A stretch of 7,560 bases of DNA from HRBIN35 sp036741875 (GTDB lineage: Bacteria; Patescibacteriota; Minisyncoccia; UBA6257; HR35): assembly GCA_036741875.1 (NCBI GenBank), contig DAINRM010000014.1, forward strand, positions 1 to 7,560. Direction: 5' to 3'. Positions within the stretch are counted from its first letter, which is position 1, and each line of letters begins with the position of its first letter. The position numbers and the translations under genes were made by a program. The notes beneath the pieces were generated by a model. The model did not search any database. It was not told the DNA's origin and saw nothing but the letters and a program-made list of their open reading frames with translations. This document shows, piece after piece, positions 1-6,113 of this stretch.

Positions 1-75
1 AATGAATATGTTCAAAATTGGTGGAATGTTATTAATTGGGATAAAGTTGAAGAAAATTTATTAAAAAACTTGTAG
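1..75 (+). CDS. C-terminal fragment of a gene entering from the left, possibly a GT4 glycosyltransferase
   Basis: Frame 1 is open from the first base to a TAG at 73-75 and encodes the last 24 residues of a protein that begins outside the window. The tail contains the string NWDKVEENLL. Many GT4 (GT-B fold) glycosyltransferases end with a similar pattern: an aromatic residue or Asn, then Trp, then an amphipathic helix of the W(D/E)KV..(K/N)LL type. That would suit the position directly upstream of a glycosyltransferase cluster. The match is short and generic, so the family is a guess, but the open frame is clear. The gene is separated from the next confident gene by nearly 390 bases and may belong to another transcript. 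Confidence 0.5.
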   Translation, partial: NEYVQNWWNVINWDKVEENLLKNL

Positions 76-212
76 AAAGATAGATAATTAACATCATTAA
101 TTGATACCCTTTTTACTGCTTGTTATATTCTAAAGCCTTTTAACAAAAATTTAGCAGAAAAAATTGATTGCGGGTTATCAAAAATTTTTAAAATTTATTG
201 AGGAAACTTTAA
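76..212. other. Unassigned stretch with a start-less open frame; possible gene remnant
   Basis: I recognise no gene here. Between a TAA at 85-87 and a TGA at 199-201 the + strand has an open frame of 37 codons (88-198) with no ATG. Its conceptual peptide has a protein-like composition, for example ILKPFNKNLAEKID, with mixed charge and hydrophobic residues rather than only Lys/Asn/Ile/Phe. This could be a decayed fragment of a longer gene or chance. No tRNA-like fold, promoter or terminator was identifiable by eye. Confidence 0.3.
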
Positions 213-377
213 ATGAAAAGTTTAACATTAATAAATAAAAAATCCATCAATTCCTTTCCTCTTTTTCAAATTCATTTAGCTCGCTCCGAAGAATACAAAT
301 CCTTGTGGAAAAAATTTATTAAAGAAAGAAAATTATATAAATATTTTAGAAATAAGCTAAAATTAAATAAAGATTAA
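213..377 (+). CDS. Possible small basic protein of 54 residues, unknown function
   Basis: An ATG at 213 opens 54 codons ending in TAA at 375-377. A GAGG at 200-203 lies about nine bases upstream, a better ribosome binding site than most of the large cluster genes have. An in-frame TAA at 210-212 directly before the ATG rules out an N-terminal extension. The product has no signal peptide or membrane segment. The middle reads SFPLFQIHLARSEEYKSLW, followed by a highly basic tail rich in Lys, Arg and Tyr (about residues 33-54), probably helical. I recognise no family. It may be a genuine small gene or the 3' end of a broken one, since the preceding 88-201 stretch is open in a different frame. The codons include more C-ending choices (TCC, ATC, CGC) than the cluster genes use, so a different origin is possible. 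Confidence 0.4.
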   Translation: MKSLTLINKKSINSFPLFQIHLARSEEYKSLWKKFIKERKLYKYFRNKLKLNKD

Positions 378-462
378 AAAGTTGATGATTGTAATTTTTT
401 TAAAAATTAATCAAGAGTCCAATTGAAAATTATAAAGATATAAACCGGTTTGGTTCAAAAAT
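378..462. other. Leader region of the glycan cluster with A/T inverted repeat; no convincing promoter
   Basis: The inverted repeat at 392-409 (TAATTTTT, two T, AAAAATTA) is made only of A and T. It could form a weak hairpin but lacks a GC stem or a following T run, so it is not a convincing terminator. Two TATAAA strings (431-436 and 439-444) are possible -10 elements for the cluster. Neither has a recognisable -35 at proper spacing or an extended -10 TG. There is no SD sequence ahead of the ATG at 463. The cluster promoter may be here, but I cannot place it. Confidence 0.3.
442..451. repeat. Perfect 10-bp palindrome AAACCGGTTT upstream of the cluster
   Basis: The sequence is a perfect inverted repeat centred on CCGG, a GC-containing island in otherwise A/T intergenic DNA. 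It starts 21 bases before the ATG of the first cluster gene and overlaps a TATAAA at 439-444. An operator role is possible from position alone. Palindromes of this size are expected by chance a few times in a window of this length. Confidence 0.25.
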
Positions 463-1482
463 ATGAGAATAAGTGTAGTAGTGCCAACAATAAGAGAAAA
501 TTCAATCTTGAGATTTTTAAATGAATGGAGAAAAATTTTTGAAAAAGAAAATGTTAATTTAATTATAATAGAAGACAATCCCGAAAAGACTTTTGATATT
601 AAAAAAGATTCTTATAAATTTATCATTAATCATTACAGTTGGGAAGACATAGAAAAGGATTTAGGTAAATATAGCTGGATAATTCCGAGAAGAACTTCAG
701 CCATTAAAAGTTATGGTTTTTGGAAGGCTTATCAAAAAAAATCAGACATAATTATTGCTTTGGACGATGATTGTTATCCAATAGAAAATTATATTAAAAA
801 TTTTCAAAAAGGAAATTTAATACAAATTTGTATAAAACAACTTTTTAAAAAAACTCTTAAAGAAACAGCCTGGATTTCTACAATTACCCGGATAAAACCT
901 CGGGGATTGCCATATAAAAATTTACAAAGAATAATATACCCCGAACAAATAATTTTAAATCATGGATTATGGGCAAATATACCAGATTTAGATGCTAAAA
1001 CACAATTATCAATTAAGAAAATTCCTAAGATTAATAAATATTTTTTAAACCAGTTAATTCCTGTAGGTTACTATTTTCCTATGTGTGGGATGAATTTAGC
1101 TTGGAAAAGAGAATTAACACCAACCATGTATTTTATGTTAATGGGGAAAGATAAAAATGAGAAGAGCTGGGGTTTTGATAGATTTGATGATATTTGGGCA
1201 GGTATATTTACGAAAAAAATTTGCGATCATTTAGGTTATAGAATAATATCTGGTTATCCTGTTGTTTGGCATGATAGATCAAGTGATCCATATAAAAATT
1301 TAGAAAAAGAAAAAACAGGAATGAAAGTAAATGAATATTTGTGGCAAGATGTTGATAAAATTAAACTGACAAAATCAAGCTTTAAAGAATGTTATAAAGA
1401 ATTAGCAGAAAAATTAAATTTAAAAACTGATTACTTTAAAAAGCTTAAAAAAGCTATGATTATTTGGTCAGAGCTATTTTAA
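463..1482 (+). CDS. GT75 reversibly glycosylated polypeptide / UDP-arabinopyranose mutase-like protein
   Basis: The 339-residue protein matches the RGP (GT75) family along its length. Characterised plant members interconvert UDP-arabinopyranose and UDP-arabinofuranose. Visible marks, in order: the GT-A start VVVPTIRE (5-12); IIPRRTSAIKSYGFWKAY (73-90); the metal/nucleotide-sugar motif DDDCYP (101-106); RGLP (147-150) with R156 near the position of the reversibly glycosylated Arg of plant enzymes; HGLWANIPDLDAKTQL (167-182); FPMCGMNLA (205-213); FDDIWAG (241-247); and ICDHLG (253-258). Several of these strings are nearly identical to plant RGPs. Length is close to the plant proteins. There is no signal peptide or membrane segment, so it is probably cytoplasmic. 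The family is secure. Mutase activity, and arabinose rather than another sugar, are inferred. The start fits the family's N-terminus although no SD sequence precedes it. A GlfT-like transferase follows after 19 bases. Confidence 0.88.
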   Translation: MRISVVVPTIRENSILRFLNEWRKIFEKENVNLIIIEDNPEKTFDIKKDSYKFIINHYSWEDIEKDLGKYSWIIPRRTSAIKSYGFWKAYQKKSDIIIALDDDCYPIENYIKNFQKGNLIQICIKQLFKKTLKETAWISTITRIKPRGLPYKNLQRIIYPEQIILNHGLWANIPDLDAKTQLSIKKIPKINKYFLNQLIPVGYYFPMCGMNLAWKRELTPTMYFMLMGKDKNEKSWGFDRFDDIWAGIFTKKICDHLGYRIISGYPVVWHDRSSDPYKNLEKEKTGMKVNEYLWQDVDKIKLTKSSFKECYKELAEKLNLKTDYFKKLKKAMIIWSELF

Positions 1483-1501
1483 TTTATAATATTTAAACAA
1501 A

Positions 1502-2383
1502 ATGGAAAATTTTACAATAGGAGCAGGAATTGTTACTTATAATAGAAAAAAGCTTTTTATAGAATGTTTCAATTCTTTATTAAATCAATCATATTCTTTA
1601 GATTTTTTATATATTTTTGATAATGCTTCTAACGATGGTACATCAGAATGGATAAATGATTTTTTAAGAAGTTATCATAAAAACAAACCTAAAATTGTTT
1701 ATCTAAGATCAAATGAAAACGGTGGAAGTTCATTAGGATTTTATGAACTTTCTTTTAAAATGTTTAATGATGGTATTGATTATATTTTAATTACAGACGA
1801 TGATGTTATTTTTGAAAAAGAATATATTGAAAAATTTTTAAATTATATTAAGCAAGAGCCAGAAATTAAAATTTTTACCTCTGTAATGGTTAAAGATTTT
1901 GAGTCAAAAGAAATAAAAGGAAAGTCTCCGATATTTGCAGGAGGAATTATAAATAGAGAAGTTTTTGAAAAATGCGGCTTTCCAAGAAAAGATTTTTTTA
2001 TTTATTGGGATGATGTTGAGTTTATTATAAGAACAGAAAAAGCTGGATATAAAATAAAAGTTTGTCAAGATATATATTGCATTCATGATCAAAAACCAAT
2101 TTATCTAAATGCTAAAATCAAAAATATTAATTTTTTTGTCAAGAAAATGGAAATTTCAAATATTAATGAATGGAAATTTTATTATGCATATAGAAATATG
2201 GTAATTACTTTAGTAACTCATCAAAAATGGAATGATTTATCTATAAAAATTTTGAAATCATTTATAAAATCAACTTTTTTTATATTAATCGGCGAGTTTA
2301 AGAAGGCTTTTTTAATTTTTTGGGGGTTAAAAGATGGATTTTTAATGAAGACAGGAAAAAACGAGAAAGTTTTTAAATTTTAA
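1502..2383 (+). CDS. GT2 family glycosyltransferase, GlfT-like branch
   Basis: This 293-residue GT-A enzyme probably transfers a sugar from a nucleotide donor to a lipid-linked or nascent glycan at the inner membrane face. It begins GAGIVTYNR (7-15), then has DNASNDGT (40-47), the loop NENGGSSLGF (71-80), the metal-binding DDD in ITDDDV (97-102), FAGGIINREVFEK (145-157), and WDDVEF (169-174) carrying the likely catalytic base. H195 follows in an IHD string, and FYYAYRNMV (226-234) resembles the tail seen in many of these enzymes. The DDD plus WDD combination and the GGSSLGF loop resemble the branch containing mycobacterial galactofuranosyltransferases. That supports a furanosyltransferase but does not prove it. 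A hydrophobic stretch near 255-276 may associate with the membrane. No SD sequence precedes the ATG; the leader is A/T apart from one C. Confidence 0.8.
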   Translation: MENFTIGAGIVTYNRKKLFIECFNSLLNQSYSLDFLYIFDNASNDGTSEWINDFLRSYHKNKPKIVYLRSNENGGSSLGFYELSFKMFNDGIDYILITDDDVIFEKEYIEKFLNYIKQEPEIKIFTSVMVKDFESKEIKGKSPIFAGGIINREVFEKCGFPRKDFFIYWDDVEFIIRTEKAGYKIKVCQDIYCIHDQKPIYLNAKIKNINFFVKKMEISNINEWKFYYAYRNMVITLVTHQKWNDLSIKILKSFIKSTFFILIGEFKKAFLIFWGLKDGFLMKTGKNEKVFKF

Positions 2384-2408
2384 CTTAAAATATATTTATT
2401 TTTAAACT

Positions 2409-3191
2409 ATGCATTTAATTAAAAAATCAATTTTTATTTTAAAAAATTATGGGCTGAAAACTTTTGTTAAGAAAGTTATTAGATTTCCAATAAATAGAAT
2501 AAATCTTTTAAAACAAAAGAAAGCAGAAGAAAAAGCAAAGAAAGATTTAGAAAAAGTAATCCAAATATTAAAATCATTTTCTTCTAATAACCCAGAAGAA
2601 ATTTTTGATTTTGGTTGGGATTTTTATAGTGGTTTAATAAGGCCCATGCAAATAAAAGAGGAGTTTATTGAATTTTTAAAAATTTTTCAAGAATTAAACC
2701 CAAAATATATTTTAGAAATTGGTACAGCCAATGGCGGAACATTATTTTGCTTTTGTAAATTAGCAAGAGATGATGCCACCATAATTAGTATTGATTTACC
2801 AGGGGGTTCTTTTGGTGGTGGTTATCCAGAATGGAAAATTCCTTTATATCAAGCATTTACTAAAGAAAATCAAAAACTTTATCTATTAAGAAAAGATTCT
2901 CATAGAGAAGAAACCTTAGAAGAAGTTAAAAAAAATTTAAATGGAAATCAATTAGATTTTTTATTTATCGATGGGGATCATAGTTACGAAGGAGTTAAAA
3001 AAGATTTCGAAATGTACTCACCCTTAGTCGGAAAAGGAGGAATTATTGCTTTTCATGATATAGTAAATAATGACCCAACCAGATCAGACATACAAGTTCC
3101 TAGATTTTGGATGGAAATAAAAGATAATTATTTATATAAAGAAATTATTTTAGATAAATTAAATTATGGTATAGGTATTTTGAAAATTTAA
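2409..3191 (+). CDS. Class I SAM-dependent methyltransferase, Methyltransf_24/CmcI-like, probably acting on a glycan
   Basis: The 260-residue protein carries a Rossmann-type SAM-binding core. Motif I is ILEIGTANGGT (101-111). SIDLPGG (127-133) holds the acidic residue expected to contact the SAM ribose. FIDGDHSYEGVKKDFE (186-201) and GGIIAFHDIV (210-219) are hallmarks of the family that includes CmcI- and macrocin-type O-methyltransferases, several of which use a divalent metal held by Asp residues of this kind. Residues 1-55 are strongly basic and helical, possibly for membrane surface contact; there is no signal peptide. Its place between glycosyltransferase genes suggests O-methylation of a sugar in the growing chain, but the substrate is not visible. 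The gene starts 25 bases after its upstream neighbour, with no SD sequence, and ends six bases before the next gene. Confidence 0.8.
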   Translation: MHLIKKSIFILKNYGLKTFVKKVIRFPINRINLLKQKKAEEKAKKDLEKVIQILKSFSSNNPEEIFDFGWDFYSGLIRPMQIKEEFIEFLKIFQELNPKYILEIGTANGGTLFCFCKLARDDATIISIDLPGGSFGGGYPEWKIPLYQAFTKENQKLYLLRKDSHREETLEEVKKNLNGNQLDFLFIDGDHSYEGVKKDFEMYSPLVGKGGIIAFHDIVNNDPTRSDIQVPRFWMEIKDNYLYKEIILDKLNYGIGILKI

Positions 3192-3197
3192 ATTTAT

Positions 3198-4166
3198 ATG
3201 ATTAATTTAAATAAAAAATTATCAATAATAATTTTAACTTATAATTCAGAAAATGATATAAAAGATTGCCTTGATTCTTTATTAAAAAATTTTGATTCCG
3301 AAAAAGGAGAAATAATTATTTGGGATAATAATTCTCAAGATAAAACGATAAATATACTCAAAAATTACGAAAATTTTCCATTTATTAAAATAATTTATCA
3401 TAATAAAAATATAGGGTTTGCTTTAGGCAACAATGAGGCATCAAAATATGCGAAAGGAAAATATATTTTACTTTTAAATTCAGATACAGTTTCAGATTTT
3501 AAAGTTTATGAAGAATTAATAGAATATGCTGAAAAAAATAAGAACATTGGTGTAATAGGACCCAAATGCATTGATGAATTAGGTGTTACTCAAGAATCTT
3601 TTGGATATGAATTTTCAATATTGAAAGAAATTTTTGGAAAAATATTTATGTCTTTGTATTTGGAAAAAATTTCTATAATAAAATATCTAAAAAATAAATT
3701 TTTATATAAAAATAAACCAGTAGAAGTTGATTGGGTTGGAGGTGCATGCGCTTTAATAAGAAAAGACTTATGGGATAAAATCGGAGGTTTAGATGCTAAT
3801 TTTTTCTTTAGTAATGGTGATATGATTGATTTTTGCTATCAAGTAAGAAGGCTCGGTTATAAATGTATTTATTATCCATTGGTTTCAATAATTCACAAAG
3901 GGAGTAAAATTGTGACAAGAGATTTAGAAACAAGAATATTGGGTTTAAAAAATGGTTACTTGGGATCTTTATATTTTTTACAAAAGCATCAAAAAAGTAT
4001 AGCTTACATTTACTTAACTAAATTTGTTTATATTTTAATTTCTTTATTTAAAGGTATATTAGCATTGTTTCTGATTCCTTTTAATAAGAAATTTAAGGAT
4101 TTATCTTTAAGTCATCTTTATATTAGCCTCTTTCTTTGTAGAAAATTTTTTAATAATAATTTTTAA
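3198..4166 (+). CDS. GT2 family glycosyltransferase, rhamnosyltransferase (WbbL)-like, with altered catalytic motif
   Basis: The 322-residue protein has the layout of the WbbL-like GT2 group: KLSIIILTYNS (7-17), WDNNSQDKT (42-50), NIGFALGNN (71-79), LLNSDT (92-97, metal and nucleotide site), WVGGACALIRKDLWDKIGG (179-197), and H233 in IIHKGS. Enzymes of this group transfer rhamnose or other sugars during O-antigen, cell-wall or S-layer glycan synthesis. The position usually reading G-E-D-V-D, which holds the catalytic base, reads NGDMID (206-211), so the expected Asp aligns with Met unless D207 or D211 shifts into its place. The C-terminal part has a hydrophobic segment (about 272-295) that may contact the membrane. 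The gene starts six bases after the methyltransferase. Its last codon and stop lie in an A/T tandem repeat. The sugar specificity is unknown. Confidence 0.8.
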   Translation: MINLNKKLSIIILTYNSENDIKDCLDSLLKNFDSEKGEIIIWDNNSQDKTINILKNYENFPFIKIIYHNKNIGFALGNNEASKYAKGKYILLLNSDTVSDFKVYEELIEYAEKNKNIGVIGPKCIDELGVTQESFGYEFSILKEIFGKIFMSLYLEKISIIKYLKNKFLYKNKPVEVDWVGGACALIRKDLWDKIGGLDANFFFSNGDMIDFCYQVRRLGYKCIYYPLVSIIHKGSKIVTRDLETRILGLKNGYLGSLYFLQKHQKSIAYIYLTKFVYILISLFKGILALFLIPFNKKFKDLSLSHLYISLFLCRKFFNNNF

Positions 4167-4181
4167 AAATTTTTTAAAAAT
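4160..4181. repeat. Two perfect tandem copies of an 11-bp unit TTTTTAAAAAT
   Basis: Units at 4160-4170 and 4171-4181 are identical and adjacent. The first contains the TAA (4164-4166) of the upstream glycosyltransferase and the second runs into the ATG (4180-4182) of the next. The 11-base period is close to one helical turn. The A/T-only leader would keep the start codon unstructured. Confidence 0.75.
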
Positions 4182-5256
4182 GAAGATAATTATTGTATCA
4201 CCATCAAAAAATAATAGAGTCGGAGGCGTTGAAAGATATTGCTGGCTTTTAAAAGATGTTTTAGAAAAAGAAAAATTTGAAGTTGAAATTATTGGCAAAG
4301 AAGATGTAGAAAATTCTTTAGTCTATAAAATTTTTAAAAAAATTCCTGGAATAAATTTGATAGTTTTGGGATATTTATTGGGTAAATATGCTGATAAATT
4401 AAACCCAGATTTAGTTATTACTAACGGACCTTATGGATTTAGTACAGAGTCTAAATCAATTAATGTAGAGCACGGTACTTTTGCTCGAGCTTCAGATAGA
4501 ATGGATAAAAACAATATTTTTAAGAAAATAATTAGAAAATATTTATGGGGATATTTTGAAAAAATAGCAGTTAAAAAAGCTAGAAAGGTTGTTGCCGTAT
4601 CTAAAGAAACAAAAAAGTCGATAGAAAAATATTATAAAAGAAATGATGCTATAGTAATTTTAAATGCAGTAGATACAAATCTTTTTACTAAAGAAGATAA
4701 ATTAAAGTCTAAAAATTTTTTTAATTTACCAATAGATAAAAAATTAGTTTTATTTGTTGGAAGATTAAGTTATGAAAAATCTCCTGAAATAATTTATGAA
4801 TTAGCAAAAAGATTTGAAAAAGAAGGTGTTAATTTTGTTTTTGCTACGGACAGAGTTTTAAATTGGAATTTAAAAAATACTATTTTTTTATTAAATATTT
4901 CAAATGAAAAATTGCCTTATTTATATTCGGCTTGTGATGTTTTTATTTTACCATCAAAACATGAAGGGTTTGCGTATACTTTAATTGAGGCAATGTCTTG
5001 TGAAATGCCTTTTGTAGTTTCAAAAGTAGGGGGGGCATTAGAAATTTATGAAAAAATACCGGAATTTAGAAAATTTATTTTAGATAATTTGAACACAGAC
5101 GAATTTTATAATAAAATTAAAGAAATTTTAGAAATGAGCGAATTAGAAAAAAATAAATTATCTAATTTAGCAAGAAAATTTGTTTTAGAAAATTGTTCGT
5201 TGGAGATTTGGAAAGAAAAATGGATAGAATTAATAAATAAAATTAAAATAAAATGA
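4180..5256 (+). CDS. GT4 family glycosyltransferase (GT-B fold)
   Basis: The 358-residue protein has a two-domain GT-B architecture. The N-terminal acceptor domain opens MKIIIVSPS and has the glycine-rich GGVERY (15-20). The linker carries NAVDTNLF (162-169). The C-terminal nucleotide-sugar domain begins with FVGRLSYEKSP (192-202), whose R195 and K200 usually contact the donor diphosphate. It continues to PSKHEGFAYTLIEAM (258-272), where E262 and E270 form the EX7E motif of retaining GT4 enzymes. It probably acts at the cytoplasmic membrane face without an obvious transmembrane helix. It starts 13 bases after its neighbour with no SD sequence. Its TGA overlaps the next ATG as ATGA, implying translational coupling. 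Donor and linkage cannot be predicted; retention of the donor's anomeric configuration is expected from the family. Confidence 0.87.
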   Translation: MKIIIVSPSKNNRVGGVERYCWLLKDVLEKEKFEVEIIGKEDVENSLVYKIFKKIPGINLIVLGYLLGKYADKLNPDLVITNGPYGFSTESKSINVEHGTFARASDRMDKNNIFKKIIRKYLWGYFEKIAVKKARKVVAVSKETKKSIEKYYKRNDAIVILNAVDTNLFTKEDKLKSKNFFNLPIDKKLVLFVGRLSYEKSPEIIYELAKRFEKEGVNFVFATDRVLNWNLKNTIFLLNISNEKLPYLYSACDVFILPSKHEGFAYTLIEAMSCEMPFVVSKVGGALEIYEKIPEFRKFILDNLNTDEFYNKIKEILEMSELEKNKLSNLARKFVLENCSLEIWKEKWIELINKIKIK

Positions 5257-6113
5257 ACCAAATAGATATAATTATTCCAACAAGAAACAGAAAAGATGTT
5301 TTGTTAAAAGTTTTACCTTCTTATTTGAATCAAAAGTTTTTAAATAAGGTTATTATTGTTGATGATGCTGGAGAAGATAATTTAAAAGAAGTAATAGAAA
5401 AGTTAGAAGATGATAGAATTGTTTTTATAAGAGTTGATAAAAGAGTATATTTACCAGCAGCAAGAAATATTGGTGTTAAAAATTCTTCTGCTTCATATAT
5501 TTTTATGGGAGAAGATGACGTTATTTTAGATGATAACCATCTAGAGATTTTATTAAATGAAATGAAAGAATTTAACGCAGATTTAATTGCTGGAAGAAGA
5601 ATTTATTTATTTGAAAATCAAACATTAAAAGAGGCAAAAGAATTTGCAGATAAAGATAAGGGTCCTATTTTTAAAAGATTTCCTTTTGAGGGATATTTTG
5701 AAAGATTTTTAGATAAAGCGATTGAAGTTAAATTTTTACATTCCAATTCTTTAATTAAAAGAGAAGTTTTTGATAAAGTTTTATACGATGAATGCTATAA
5801 AGGCAATTCTTTTCGGGAGGAACTAGATTTTTATTTAAGATGTTTAGATGCTGGATTTAAAATGGTTTTAATTCCGGATACGCTTTGTTATCATTTAAAA
5901 TCTTCTAAAAACAAAAAAGGAGGCGCACGAATGCAAAGATTTAAATATGAATATTATGTTTGGAAAAATACTTTATATTGTTTTTTAAAAAATAAAAAAA
6001 TTTTTAAAAAACATTTTAATATTAGGTTTCCATTTTTATATGCTTGGCTGACACTTTTTGCAAGATATCCTTATGCAATTTTTAGGAGAATCATATGGAA
6101 ACTAAAAAAATAA
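5253..6113 (+). CDS. GT2 family glycosyltransferase (GT-A fold)
   Basis: The 286-residue enzyme is an inverting GT-A transferase. It shows DIIIPTRNR (5-13), the nucleotide-binding VDDAGED (36-42), LPAARNIG (67-74), the DXD-type FMGEDDV (84-90), FLHSNSLIKREVFDKV (161-176), and REELDFYLR (188-196) with the likely catalytic base in the EELD string. H214 followed by GGARM and a YEYYVWKN tail fit a group of polysaccharide GT2 proteins. The extreme C-terminus is basic with aromatic residues (about 255-286), suggesting peripheral membrane contact. The start overlaps the previous stop by four bases (ATGA), and the 3' end overlaps the next gene by 19 bases, so expression of the three genes is probably coupled. 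The sugar transferred is unknown. An SD-like AAAGGAGG lies inside the gene at 5916-5923, before an in-frame ATG. Confidence 0.86.
   Translation: MNQIDIIIPTRNRKDVLLKVLPSYLNQKFLNKVIIVDDAGEDNLKEVIEKLEDDRIVFIRVDKRVYLPAARNIGVKNSSASYIFMGEDDVILDDNHLEILLNEMKEFNADLIAGRRIYLFENQTLKEAKEFADKDKGPIFKRFPFEGYFERFLDKAIEVKFLHSNSLIKREVFDKVLYDECYKGNSFREELDFYLRCLDAGFKMVLIPDTLCYHLKSSKNKKGGARMQRFKYEYYVWKNTLYCFLKNKKIFKKHFNIRFPFLYAWLTLFARYPYAIFRRIIWKLKK
6084..6088 (+). promoter_or_regulatory. Shine-Dalgarno AGGAG for the gene starting at 6095
   Basis: AGGAG sits six bases before the ATG at 6095, ideal spacing, and lies within the 3' end of the upstream glycosyltransferase. It is the only clear SD sequence in front of any large gene in this window, and it fixes the start despite the 19-base overlap. 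Confidence 0.75.

Noticed and set aside
392..409. Intrinsic terminator or operator in the leader region
   Set aside because: The inverted repeat is made entirely of A and T, as expected by chance here, and has no T tract after it.
1485..1490. TATAAT between the first two cluster genes as an internal promoter
   Set aside because: TATAAT is common by chance in DNA this AT-rich. There is no TG extension and only a weak -35 at short spacing, so there is no good reason to split the operon.
1904..2092. Minus-strand open frame of 62 codons
   Set aside because: It lies wholly inside the well-supported GT2 gene at 1502-2383, has a low-complexity Phe/Ile/Ser/Tyr composition and shows no recognisable motif. 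It is a shadow frame.
4107..4298. Minus-strand open frame of 63 codons
   Set aside because: It spans the junction of two strongly supported + strand genes, is rich in Phe, Ile, Lys and Ser from A/T-rich antisense, and has no family features.
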